Source of the DNA: Drosophila pseudoobscura
Lineage: Eukaryota; Arthropoda; Insecta; Diptera; Drosophilidae
Length of the DNA stretch: 64,000 nucleotides
NCBI RefSeq assembly: GCF_009870125.1
Contig: NC_046680.1
Span: 6,944,001-7,008,000, forward strand
Direction: 5' to 3'
The stretch's first letter is position 1. Each line of letters opens with the position of its first letter. The notes beneath the pieces are model-generated. The model did no database searches and was not told the DNA's origin. It worked only from the letters and a program-made list of their open reading frames with translations. A program made the position numbers and the translations under genes. This document shows positions 25,301 through 36,455 of the stretch, in pieces.

Positions 25301-28300
25301 TCGATTTTCGTACTTTGCGGGGGCGGAAGGGGGTGTGGCGAAATTTTGAAGTCCGATATCACAGGAGTGTGGATCAATAATTTGGTTGCTCTAGCTTTTA
25401 TAGTCTCTGAGATCTAGGAACTCACTTAATGCAATTGGCAAAACCGACTATGAAACCTGTGTGTTAGAAAGAAATGAGAATGAGAATGAAATTCTTGCTG
25501 CAGTCTAGAAGATATAGTCATTCTCTACGTTTCTGAGTTTCTGGTTTTCTCGTATGTTGAAAATTGTGGATGCCACAGATTTTCGACCTTTGTGGAGGCC
25601 GAAGTGGGCCAGGCGATGTTTTAAAATATACTTGTAACAGTTACATATCACAGAAGTCTGGATACAAAATGTCGTTGCTCTAGCTCTTATAGCCTTTGAG
25701 TCCTAGGAGCTCATAGGGACGGACGGACGGAAACGCTTCCTTCTGGACGTTACACACAGCCATTTTCACCACAAATCTAATATACCCCTCTACTCATTTT
25801 GAGTATCGGGTACAAAAAGAGCACAGTGCTGCTTTTCATTCTCTCTCTTTGTGCTTTGTGCTTTTGCTGCTGTTCATTTCTCTTTCTCTCCTTTCATATG
25901 TAAATTGTGCCCTTGGTGTTTTTTCTTTTTTTGTATTAAACAATTTATATTTTGCAGTAATATGTTTGCTCATTCAAACATTTAGCGAATTGAACAATTT
26001 CCAAGGAGCAGGGTGGGGTAATGGGTTAAAGAGTTGTCTGCGGCTTTGATTGATTAACATTTGCTTAGCTGAATATGCAAATGGAGCTGTCCGAGCCGTG
26101 CAATGGGACCGCTATGAAAACAGTGTCTGCAAACAGTTAGTGGATGAAATAGTGTGCACAGTGCGAGACCAAAGAGGCAGCTACAATCGGATTAATAGAA
26201 CTCTGCTTGTATAAAATTGTAACATTATGATCCGTTTGACATCGATGCGTACCACTTCTTTTTTCTCAGTGTGTCACACCAAAAAGTATTTTTCAGGTTC
26301 TCTCTGGCGCGCACACAAAAAACAGGCATATTTATCCTCTCATGCAGTATTGACATTTTCCCTGGCTCAGGTCGAAGATTAACTGCAGACACTGTCGCCA
26401 AACCATTTCCAGGCGGTTCCGCTCTACGGCCATATGCACGGCACGTATTCGAATTTGAATTATGGGTACTGCGCACACACACACATGCCACACGTCAGAC
26501 GATGTCGGAGAGGGAAAAAAATAAATAGATATGTACATATACGGGCAAAGCCCGACACATTCGCCCCCTCCGCCATCAGCTCACACAGTCATTCGTTTCA
26601 AGTGTCGCGGCTAAGAAATCCGCTTTGTGGAATCCTCCTTTTGCACAGATATACAAATTAGACAGACACGGCCACGCCCACTAATCATGGAGCTAAGGCG
26701 TGCGTCAAGGCGGAAATTGCGAGCCGATTAAATTGGCAATCAACTGAAAAGGCATCAACAGAGAGGGGAAGCAGTGCTCCAGCAGAGCTCCAGTGCTCTC
26801 TCATCTTTTTTGCCAGCAAAATGGCATAATTACATGTAACTAGCCGAAAAAGTTTACATTTATGAGCCAGGCGGCTGTTACCTGGATATTTCCACCGTTT
26901 AGGGTGGCGTGTGGGACTAAGCCATCAACATCAACCAAGCGGGAGCTATTTATGTCGCCATCAACGTTGCGGAAAAAAGGCGGCCCACAGAGAAGCAGGA
27001 AAGAAAGAGACGGCGAAAGCAGGAAAGGATGAGTGAGATTGAGAGCGGAGAAAGGGTGGGGGACTGGAGGTGAGTTTTGGAAACCAAATGGCTGCGTTGA
27101 CACAGTTTCCCTGGTCCCCCAGCTGGGTTCTGAATACCGACTCCCTGCTTTATGCAAAAATTATGACTAAAAACTGGCGGTAAAGTCCTTGAAATGATAG
27201 AATGGAGAAACTAGGGAGACTTTCTGGAGACTTTTTGAAAAATGGTAAAGAATTTACTGAGAAGTTGCAAAAGTGTTGAATGAGTAAAGGAGTAAATATA
27301 GAAATAAATAAATACATGAAGGGCTCTCAATGACCACAAAGCAATCAGAGGAGTAACCAGACCCAGAACCAATTTAAGTTCTTTGTGGTTACGTCTCTCT
27401 GTCTGTCTGTTAGTCTCTTACTCCTGAGAAGGAGGATGAACAGAAAGAGTAGCAATTGAAGATGACCTTTTCGCACTTTGACCGTTCCTACTAACTGCCA
27501 CAAAGTACGGGTACGAGAGGCAGAGCTGGCTCTGTGATTGAAATTGACCTCGAGAGTCCCGACTCGCCTACTCGTTTGCCCCCAGCTCCCAGCAAACGGA
27601 CAGACCGACGGTGGAACGGCAGAGCTCATCCAGACACCATCTGGGCATATTTTAATTACCATTTAGGCAAACATTAAAAAAACCAGAGAGAGAGAGAGAC
27701 CAACCAAAGAGAACATTAAAAGCAAACTGCAGAGGCCCCGCCTTTCCTGCCCACTGCTCTGATCCTTGACCCTGGCCTGTCTGCTTTCAACTTCCCCTCA
27801 CAAATGGGGGAATGCGGCAAATGTTGTCGGAATATTAATTCGACTTTGGTCCATATTTAAGCAGCTTAATGAACTCGAATCGTGGAGAACGAGACTGAAG
27901 TTGCAAGAAACCAACTTAATTCGCCTCAAAGACTATTCCCAATCAATAGGGGGATTGGGGCAGGTAAAGCAGAGAAAACAAAACTTTTTTAGTGCCGCAT
28001 CTCTTTCTCTTTCCGTTTCTCTCCCTTGATATTTGTTTATTCTTTGAACTTCTCCAATTAAAAGTAAATATTGTGAGTGCTTTATCTCGATTTCAGTCGG
28101 GCCTGGCCCAAGCAAAGCCCCAACCCGTCAATGCCATGACGTACCCGTTTGCATAGTTGGCCGTGTATCCACCTCCTCGACCAACTTTCTGCCATCGGAC
28201 GACCGAGGACTCCTCCTCGCTTGCATTCCGCACGCAATCGGGCCATAGCCAAGGCTTCGTCATTTCCACTCTGTGAAGCTTTCGCTTTGTATCCGCATCT

Positions 28301-28817
28301 GTATCTGATTTCCACTTGAATCCAGCCAACTCCTCCGGCTCCAACTTTTGGCCGAAACTTTGCATTGCGCGTAATTTAATGCCTTTCAAAGCGGCGACGA
28401 GACCCCAAACAGCATGCCTTCTATCTCTCCAGAACAGAGCGTTATTTTCCTTCTTCTGGAGTAGCAGCGAGGTGGCTTTACTTCAATTTGGTGGAAGTAT
28501 TTAGACGTAAATAAGTCCTGCAAAATGGTAAAATTCTAAGAAAAAAGGTTGCTCTGACTGTGTGGAGTTTTTATATGCCAATATCCTTCGATTTCGGTAT
28601 ACTAACAGGGCCATGCAGCTTGCTCTACTTCCAGCTAATTGGGTTATCTCAAGGAATTGGAAGTTATTTTGAAGTTGAAGCAAAGTGAGAGTGAAAACAT
28701 TGGCTAAGCAAAAGTTTAGTTACTATTCCAGCAAATCATCCGCACAAACACTGACGCAATTCCCGCACAGACACTTGGAAGGAATCACGTTTACAGCTAG
28801 CAAAAATATGGAATAAT
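19362..28817. other. Intergenic region, mostly without features (9.4 kb)
   Basis: No ORF above 132 codons has protein-like features. Visible content is a CATCAT/Ser-codon run near 20255-20275, poly(A) near 21175-21205, the dispersed repeat at 24796-25812, short GA/CT runs, and clusters of short open frames on both strands that I judge to be chance. Confidence 0.55.
24796..25812. mobile_element. Candidate dispersed non-coding repeat, about 1 kb, internally triplicated
   Basis: The block begins with TAAGATACCCG and ends with GAGTATCGGGTAC, so ACCCG/CGGGT sits inverted at its edges. It carries no long ORF. Inside, a unit of about 135 bases occurs three times, near 25151-25287, 25288-25425 and 25556-25698. 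Each copy has a GTGGATGC...GATTTTCG...GGGGGCGGAAG core and ends in TGGTTGCTCTAGC..TATAGTCTCTGAG. The terminal block ACGGAAACGCTTCCTTCTGG plus ACAAATCTAATATACCCCT is, as I recall, common in dispersed repeats of obscura-group and other Drosophila genomes (INE-1/SGM-like, Helentron-related non-autonomous elements have been described there). The family name is uncertain. The copy is diverged, so probably old. Confidence 0.6.
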
Positions 28818-28823
28818 TTTATT
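28818..28823 (-). promoter_or_regulatory. Possible poly(A) signal of the sugar transporter gene
   Basis: TTTATT on the plus strand reads AATAAA on the transporter strand, about 285 bases beyond its stop. It is the nearest canonical hexamer I found. Confidence 0.4.
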
Positions 28824-29105
28824 TACGCCTCAACTTTGTAGCCACAAAATCATATGAGTAACTGCCACGTAAAGCAGGAAGGAGGGTGGGGAAGAGCCGT
28901 CGCCGTGAGGTGCAGAAACTGCAGAAGCATAAAAACTCGTGGTAAAAACTTTTATGTGCGTATCCCAGAGACGATTCCAGACAACTGCCGGAATTAAGTT
29001 TACCTTATTTGGCAGCACAAAAAAAGAGAGGCAGAAAACTCCAGCGGGAACGAAATAATAAAAACTGGAATTAATGCTGAATGGGAAATATTTCCGTGTA
29101 TGCAT

Positions 29106-30663
29106 CTATTCCTTCCCTCCAGTGAGCTCTGCCTCGATTTGCTCCAGGGACTTGCCCTTGGTTTCGGGCACAAAGAAGATGACAAATAGCATGCCTATAA
29201 TGCAGCACACACAATATACGGAAAAGGCGCCATAGCTATTGATCAGAGCTGAGGGAGAACACATTATACAAAAGATGTAGTGCCAAACTTCTGATTGAAC
29301 AAAACTCACAGATCATGTCCATATACGTTTTGGTGACTATGAAAGTGCACAGCCAGTTAAAAGCGGTGGCCACAGAGGCAGCCGGAGCACGGACACTGGC
29401 CGGCATTATCTCGCCCATCATTAGCCAGGGAATGGGTCCGAAGCCCACGGAGAAGCCCAGCACATAAAAACCGGCGGCCACCAGCGGCAGCCATCCCACA
29501 CCCGAGAGATCCCAGTCCTTGTGCTTGCCGAAAAAGAATATGGCCAGCGTGAACAGGGTGATAATCATGGTCGTGTCGGAGATGTATAGCAGGACCTGGA
29601 TAACAGCAGGCAGATTAAACCAAATCACGGATCTAGGATCTCACCTTGCGTCCCACTCGATCGATTACAGCGGTGGCTATTAGAGTGGCCACAAAGTTGA
29701 CCAAGCCCACAATGACCGTAGCAATGGCCGGCTTAATGGTGGAGCCGGCGTCCAGAAAGATCTGATGGGTGTAGAAGATCACCACATTGATGCCGCTCAT
29801 CTGCTGGAACAGCATCAGGCCGAGGGATATGAGAATGGGCTTGCGGTTGCGCTTCTTGAACATGTCCCCATACGTGCTCTTGGCATTGGCCGTCTCGCCC
29901 TGGGTGCTGGCCAGCTCCTTCATCTCTGCATCGACGTCGCCGGTCTTGCCACGCAGCCAGGCGAGCGACTTTTGGGCCTTCTCGGGCTTGCCGCGCGACA
30001 AAAGGTAGCGCGGTGTCTCCGGCACGAACAGGGTCAGAATGATAAAGGGAATGCAGAATATGGCCCCAGCGAAGGCCAGTAAGTACCAGTTGAGAAAGGA
30101 ACCAAAGGCGTAGCAGAGCAACAGGCCCCCGTTGCCCAGCAGGGTGGGCATTAATCCCAGGGTCCCGCGCACATTCGGATGCAACGTCTCGCCCAGGTAG
30201 ACGGGCAGGACCAAGGTGGCCAGGCCCACGGCCAGACCGCAGAACACGCGACCAGCCAGCACCATGCCGATAGTTGTGGCAAAGCCGATCAGCAGCCAGC
30301 CGATAATGAACGGAGGAGCCGTGATCATAATTGTCCACTTCCTGCCAATATACATGATCAGTAGGCCGCCGAGAATGCCTCCCACAAGACAGGCCAGTGG
30401 CATAAGGCCACCCACCCAAGACTCTTCCTGGGATGTGATCGAGAACTTGCCATCATCGCCCTTCATGGAGGGCAAGGCCGGAGAGGTGTAAGCACCGCAG
30501 AAGCCAGTGCAGAAGGAGCACAAGGACACGGACACGGCCACGAGAAGCTGCAGATAACGAGACCGATAAGGTTTCCCAGAAAATACATTATCGAAGAGGC
30601 GCTTACCTGTGTCCAGGTGAAGTAGTTTGAATTTTCTTCCTTGGCATTTTCCTTGGGCGGCAT
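29106..30663 (-). CDS. Facilitated sugar (trehalose-type) transporter, MFS, Tret1-like
   Basis: Four exons on the minus strand (30663-30607, 30547-29645, 29595-29310, 29248-29106) have introns of 59, 49 and 61 bases, all GT-AG, giving 462 aa. This is the usual length for a 12-helix MFS sugar porter with a short N-terminus. Family signatures appear in order: GRKWT between helices 2 and 3, [12 protein letters not shown] before the central loop, [17 protein letters not shown] in helix 7, DRVGRK between helices 8 and 9, [13 protein letters not shown] in helix 10, and [12 protein letters not shown] at the C-terminus. The insect Tret1 group moves trehalose or glucose down its gradient across the plasma membrane. 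The exact substrate is not readable here. The central loop (Ala/Glu/Lys-rich) is typical. The start is the first ATG, 57 bases before the first donor. A TATATA lies about 45 bases upstream of the ATG. Orthologue in D. melanogaster not assigned. Confidence 0.9.
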
Positions 30664-31981
30664 GTTGTAAAACTGTCCAGTGTGTGTGTTTCAATGCGAC
30701 GACTGTGTATATACGAGTTAACACATATCTGTCGGGATTTGAAAGGAGTGATTTAAATTGCTTTGAAAGAATTTCCAAGAAAATAATATTCGCCTCCCTA
30801 TAAAAGAACGTAGAATTTCCGATCGTGAAATAGTCCCTCAGTGTTACCACAAGAGAAATACAGCTTAAGATATGGCCAGCAAAAGGCGCTACTAAATTTC
30901 TGAACCCCTCTGATGGTGCTATTTAAAGTGTTGGCGGCCTTTTCCATTGCGACGGCCCAGTTGAATGCAGCAACCTTGGTCCACACCATTCGCATCCAGG
31001 GACGAATTTCCATTGTTTTGTCTCCTCGCCATTGTTTCTAGCCCGGGCCCTGGTTTGGCCTTTGCCTCGGCGGCAGCTCATTAAAAATTCCATTTTCATT
31101 TTGCCCATCATCCATTTTGATTTCATAGTCGAGTGGATGGCGCTGGGTGGGCTTGGATTGGATTGGGTGGAACTCGTACTCGTTTTTGTAGTATTTGGAA
31201 TTGCGTTGGGAGCCAGGACCATGAACTACGGTTACCAGACGGCCGACTGAGCGTCGCACACAATTTCCAAGAGTTTACTTTCTTGCACATTGATTTCGTT
31301 GAAACTTTCACTATGGCTTTCGCCCTTTAACGCTGGCAATTTGATATTTTATTTATATTTCTCTTAGCCCCCTCTTTTGCCACACAGTACTTTTCAACGC
31401 CAGCGTAATTAAAAAATAAATACGGGAATTATGAACATTTTCCGGCATCAGCTCAATATATATTTCGCCGCAAACATGAATGAACCGAAACCCATGAATC
31501 CGCATGGATCCGGATGGGCCAACGAATTGGCCGCAGTGGATGGGGCCTACCTACGTAGTGCTGGAGGGTGATGGTGGCTGAAACAGTTGCCACAGTTAAT
31601 TATTTGCCCGACCAGTTTGGCGAACGTGACGTATACGTAATTTTTCGCCCCACGCCCGGTTCGCTGATGAATTGTTTGCCCAGCACTCAATCAATATATG
31701 CATACCATACATGTAGATGTGTGCCTTCATATTTGCTCTCGTTTATCCATAAATATATTCATTCACTTTTAAGGTCAACAAAGTTAACGCTTCGTTCCTC
31801 ATGGGTTTGGAAAGCACAGAACCGCTAAAATTGTACTTTAAACTTGAATGAGAGGACAACTATACAATGAGGCAGCATATTTCTTTCTATCTATGCATAC
31901 TGCCGAATCATAGGTGCTTTAGTCTTTATAATCAATTCAATAATAAAATCTCTCGGATTAATACACTTTCTAGACTATAAG
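30664..31981. other. Intergenic region between divergent sugar transporter and Gpdh2-like genes (1.3 kb)
   Basis: The two genes are transcribed away from each other, so this 1.3 kb presumably contains both promoters. A TATATA at 30708-30713 may serve the transporter. No coding exon is recognised; short frames at 30798-31330 look like chance. Confidence 0.5.
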
Positions 31982-33344
31982 ATGGCCGATAAGATATCGA
32001 CATGCATCATTGGATCTGGCAATTGGGCCACGACCATAGCCCGAAATGTGGGCAGGAATGTGGCCGCAATGGCCAACACAATGGAGCCGAAGGTCTACAT
32101 GTATGTGTACGAGGAAATAGTTGAGGGTCGAAAGCTTACCGAAATCATCAACACAACCCACATCAATGTGAAGTACATGCCGGACTTTGTGTTGCCTGAA
32201 AATATTGTAAGCGCATCGATCCATTAGAGTCTTCGTCCAGCACAGTGTAGCACTGATTTTCAGGTGGCTGTGGATGATATTGTGACTGCTGCCAGGGACT
32301 CCGACATCCTGATATTTGCCATACCCCCGACCTTCGTCAGCAGCTGCTGCAAGACCCTGTTGGGCAAGGTAAAGCCCACGGCCCATGCCGTCTCCCTGAT
32401 CAAAGGATTCGAGCGGGGAGACGATGGACAGATCATACTGATCTCTCAGATTATCATGCGACAGTTGAAGGTTTCCTGCTCCGTTATGGTAGGTTGCAAT
32501 TTGGCCCACGAGTTGGCCAATGATAACTTTGCCGAGGGCACTGTGGGTTGTCGTGATCAGAAGTACTACCGCGTGCTTCGGGACATCTTCAAGTCGGAAA
32601 CATTTCGAGTGGTGGTCACCGAAGATGCTGACTGTGTGGAGATCTGTTCTACTTTAAGGGTAAATATCTGTGCTAACTCAATTTGCTCTGACCTTGAACT
32701 ATCACGTAGAACATCATTGCCTTTGCTGCCGGCTGCTCTGATGGCATGGAACTGAACGAGAACACCAAGGCGGGCATTATTCGTAGGGGTTTCCTGGAGA
32801 TGCTGCAGTTTGTGGATGTCTTCTATCCGGGCTGCCGCATGGGCACCTTCTTTGAGGCCTGCGGCATATCCGATTTGGTCACCAGCTGTTACGGCAAGCG
32901 GTTTCTTTATACAGATCCATAAGTCCAGTTTAGGAATTGTTCTTTTTAGCCAATCGTAATCGGAAGCTGGCCGAGGCCTTTGTGAAGACTGGGAAGCCTC
33001 TGTGCGAACTGGAGCATATACTAATATCAGGCCATGAGCCCTTGGGTCCAGTCACTGCCGAACTGGTTCACATTTTACTCAAGAAAAAAGGATTGGTGGA
33101 CAAGTGCGCTCGAGAGCCTTTTACTGGCATTTTCTGATACGTTACCCCTGTTTGTTTTTTTACAGATTTCCACTGTTTACAACGGTCTATAAAATCTGCA
33201 TGGGAGATCTACCGCTGACACGCCTCGTGGAGGCCTTGTGTCAGGCCAGCGAGGACATGTAAGGCCTTCATTCCTATTGGTATCACAGGAAAATCTAACT
33301 TTTTTCGTTGCAGCTTCCATCCGCAACACACTTTCCAGCTTTGA
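31982..33344 (+). CDS. Gpdh2: Glycerol-3-phosphate dehydrogenase [NAD+] paralogue
   Basis: Six exons: 31982-32206, 32264-32659, 32710-32893, 32950-33103, 33166-33258, 33314-33344, giving 360 aa. Reading through the last intron gives a 351-aa form ending at 33262. The family reaction is dihydroxyacetone phosphate + NADH to glycerol-3-phosphate + NAD+ in the cytosol. The Rossmann motif GSGNW is at about 11-15, followed by EEIVEGRKLTEIIN. The first catalytic-site lysine is kept (SLIKGF). The second (human Lys204, in ALKN) is Arg207, the Thr264 equivalent is Ser, and the GG of CYGGRNR is Ala-Asn. R and N of RNR and the DNTKA-type helix (ENTKAGIIR) are kept. Intron positions look conserved with Gpdh1, including the last one that creates alternative C-termini. 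Intron 3 is GC-AG. The symbol rests on similarity plus nearby Klp59D; fly Gpdh2 (CG3215) lies in the same region as far as I recall and is male-biased. Confidence 0.85.
32894..32949 (+). other. Non-canonical GC-AG intron (Gpdh2-like intron 3)
   Basis: The exon reads TGT TAC G and continues GCAAGC; the acceptor is TTCTTTTTAG. Removing these 56 bases joins G to CC and restores CYANRNRKLAEAF, matching the CYGGRNRRVSEAF region of the family. The downstream GT (32900) leads to a stop with any nearby acceptor. GCAAG is the normal consensus for GC donors. Confidence 0.75.
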
Positions 33345-33363
33345 AGGCTGGTCCCCAGTTTAA

Positions 33364-33369
33364 AATAAA
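33364..33369 (+). promoter_or_regulatory. Poly(A) signal AATAAA of the Gpdh2-like gene
   Basis: AATAAA starts 20 bases after the stop in the last exon, on the coding strand. Confidence 0.75.
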
Positions 33370-34085
33370 TCAGAACCGAGAAGAATAGAACAGAACAGAA
33401 AAACAGCAATTTGGTTTATTCTTTTTTATTATTCTGTGAAATGGGGCATATAAAGCCTTGGTTATATTTGCCCGGCAAGTCCCGGCAAACGCAGGACTCA
33501 ATATTCAAACAAAGCCCCTCGACATCTGCATTGTATTGTGCGTCTTTTCCTTCTGCAGTTCAAGTGTTCCTTTGCGGAGAGTGCACTCCATTGAATGCAC
33601 CAACGCTCCGAGCACTTGTTGGACTGTTCTGATGACTCGTACAACGGAAATCACTTCAACCAGGCGCTTGGTGGGGGCTTTGTGTGGTTCCTGGCTGAAT
33701 GGGACGGAAAGCCGCATTGCTTTCTTATTGTTTCTCGTTTCTCTACTATACAACATACACTAGTTGTTCCATTCTTCGTCTCGATATGGTATTGTACTAC
33801 AGTTGAAGTGCTCCCCAATCGAAATTGAGGAAATGGGAGCATCCACTGGAGAACTTGTCAAGCCTCCCTCCTCAAAACTGAACCTCAAAACCCTCCGGAC
33901 AGGGTTCAATCAACTACATCACGATCTCCTTTTGAATTTGAATCAAACTATCATACAGAATTCTGTTGAGAGTTCAGTTTGTATTCATTCACAAAAGAGA
34001 GACGAGACCTACAACCAGTAACAAAATTTGTGTTTTTCCTTTTTCTCCGATTTTTGATCGAATTTAAATCAATCTATCATAGCGT
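33370..34085. other. Intergenic spacer (0.7 kb)
   Basis: No supported gene. Open frames of 73-101 codons overlap each other on both strands, which suggests chance. GAATTTGAATCAAACTATCATA near 33935-33956 resembles the promoter of the small secreted gene at 34112. Confidence 0.45.
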
Positions 34086-34111
34086 TCAGTGCCAAAGGGA
34101 GTCTTTTAAAA

Positions 34112-34336
34112 ATGTTATCAAATATTTTACTGAAGGTCGCTACTGTGGTTTTTTTTCTTTCCATCGGCTTGGACATTATCGATCCGGAAAATGAAAGCGT
34201 ACTTGGAGCAAGCATGAGCAAAGTCAATAATATTCTGGATGAAGCTATATACTACTTTTGGGAGGATCTGCGTCCAAAGCCACAGGAGAATTGGTTCCAG
34301 CGCTACATTGTTCGGAACTTTCAAATGCTGTTCTAA
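34112..34336 (+). CDS. Small predicted secreted peptide, 74 aa
   Basis: A single-exon ORF starts with a typical signal peptide: MLSNILLKVATVVFFLSIG (positive residue, then a hydrophobic core), with cleavage likely around residue 19-22. The mature part of about 53 aa is acidic at its start and aromatic/basic at its end (WFQRYIVRNFQMLF). It has no cysteines. An initiator TCAGT at 34086-34090 and a TATA-like TTTAAAT at 34063-34069 precede the ATG closely, which is the usual compact layout of small secreted fly genes (many of them accessory-gland or immune peptides). I do not recognise a family, and the function is unknown. An AATAAA-type signal lies near 34481. Confidence 0.55.
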   Translation: MLSNILLKVATVVFFLSIGLDIIDPENESVLGASMSKVNNILDEAIYYFWEDLRPKPQENWFQRYIVRNFQMLF

Positions 34337-36455
34337 AAGGAACTCAAATCAATTCTCAAATTCCCGAAAAACCAACAATGAGCATTACACAAGGCCGATT
34401 AAACAAAACCAAAGCATGATGCCCAACTAAAAAAAATCATCGTATATATCCCCAAATTAATCTACTGTTCGATGGTTATTTAATAAATTATTTACGCAAT
34501 TCATTTAGTTTTTAGTATTTCCGATTTCTGGCGGCATAATAAAATGAAAATGAAAATGGCAAAGGGCTTAACGCTTGGGCTGATTGAATGTAAGGGGGGA
34601 TCATATAAGGGGATTAGTTGAAATGTCAAAATTGCTCTACTTGATTATGCCACCGAATACCATTTAATCCATTCTGATGGCTAACTATTTTATTTGATTA
34701 GAATGTTGCCAGTCCTGGCTATGATACTTTTTTTTGGAATGATGCATCATATATAACTTAATAATAAAATAAAAAGAGGCTCTTAGATGGAGGGCTAAAA
34801 AGGCAGGAATCCCCAAAACTATTAGCAGCACTGTATTTTTGCTGAATTTCTGACTTTCGTTCAGAGGGAATTAAATATCTCACAAGTCAAATTTTCATTT
34901 AAACCTACTGAACATTTTCTGCGGTTAAAATAATATGCCAACAGCAATTAAAATGTGTCACATGCGATGCCACTGAATGTCCAAATGTACCATTTCAATG
35001 GAAAAGCAATTTTGTTCAGATTTATTTGAAATTTAATTTTTTTGTAAAATCCTGCAAATATTCCACCATTCCAATTGCTTTATTATTAGTTCGTTTTGCA
35101 TTTTCAGTTTAGGCGGACACGGTGCAAATATGGAGCTTACGTGCGGCAGATGCAAGTCCAAAATTGGTAGCTAAAAATGGAAATGAAAATTCCACAACTG
35201 TCTGGCGGAAGAGGGCCGGTACGGGCCTGTACGCCGCTGGCTAAACAAATATGCCATTCCATGGAGGAAGGCAAATAGAACTGGCCCGGGGTACAGTGCA
35301 GTCAGTCGGACATGGAAAACCGATGAAAATTTGCATATCAGGCGGCAGCCAGTGGTACTACTCGTACTTTATTTGCCCAATTCTTGTTGCATTTTTGGTT
35401 GGGGATCTGGCTTAAAGCCTTTTGGCTCGTTCTTCGTTCTTCGTTCGTTTTTGCTGATAATTACACGGTAAATTTGCCAAAATGTGACGCCAAATAGCAA
35501 ACAAGATGCCAGTGAAGACTGAAACAAGTTGCACGTATCTGTGCGCTACGCACACAGGCAGTAACGTAACCGTAACAGATACGAGTACTCGCATGCTTTG
35601 TGCCACAGTTACACCTTTCCCGAAATGAGAGAGAGGGAGACAGAGAGAGAGAGAGAGAGAGAGAGGGAATAGAAAGAGCGATGTGCAAGCACTTCAAAAA
35701 ATAAATAACAATTTGGTACGTTACACACGTCTCGGCTTATGCAAACGTATCTGTATCTTGTACCCTCTCTATTTCTACTATATACGTGTGGGTGTGGGCG
35801 TGTGTGTGTGTGCCTAAAAGAATACTTCATTTCATTTCGTGTTGAACATGGCCAAAAGCCACCCCACCCACTGGGCAAACACCACCGACAAATGGCAGCA
35901 GTGGTGGCGCTTTGTTGATTTGGTTATTGTGGCTGCCAGTTGTCTTGTTTGCCCTCAAATTGAACAAATAGCTAAAACAATCTCGGTAGAGAAGGCTCCA
36001 CCACTTACCATATTTCCTGTCTTACACATGTATTTGCTGTTGTTTTACCAGGTCTTAAGTTATAGAATGTCCTAATCAGCCGTGAAGCTTTGGTCACTTT
36101 ATCGGGAACTTAATTGAACAGAGCCATCCGGACACTGCGGATCCGTGGGTGAATCACGAAAAATGAACATTGAAGGTGAAGAAGGAGTATACCAAACTCT
36201 AGAAGATTTAATCTAATCCTATGATCCTCACTCAAGTCTCCAACAACTCTGTTTAGTAGAAACTAAAAACAATTTCCTTTCATCAATAGTCATTCGAAAT
36301 GTTTGTCGTAACCGTTTTTACATATTATATTCGAAGCACCTCCTAAAAATTTAAGTGTCCCATAGTTTTGGTCAAATTCGCAGTCGCATAAATTGTTGTT
36401 GTAGAAACCAAAACCAAGCCAAAAATATCGTGTTTCGTTGTGCATCTGCGGCTAT
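34337..36455. other. Intergenic region upstream of the kinesin gene (2.1 kb)
   Basis: No supported gene. It contains the GA run at 35627-35667, GT-rich sequence near 35790-35815 and AT-rich DNA. Short frames are not protein-like. Confidence 0.55.
35627..35667 (+). repeat. (GA)n microsatellite
   Basis: GAGA run of about 41 bases with two interruptions, about 790 bases upstream of the kinesin ATG. Confidence 0.9.

Noticed and set aside
29733-30419. 228-codon minus-strand ORF inside the sugar transporter
   Set aside because: Shadow in a second frame of the transporter exon; the MFS frame explains the sequence.
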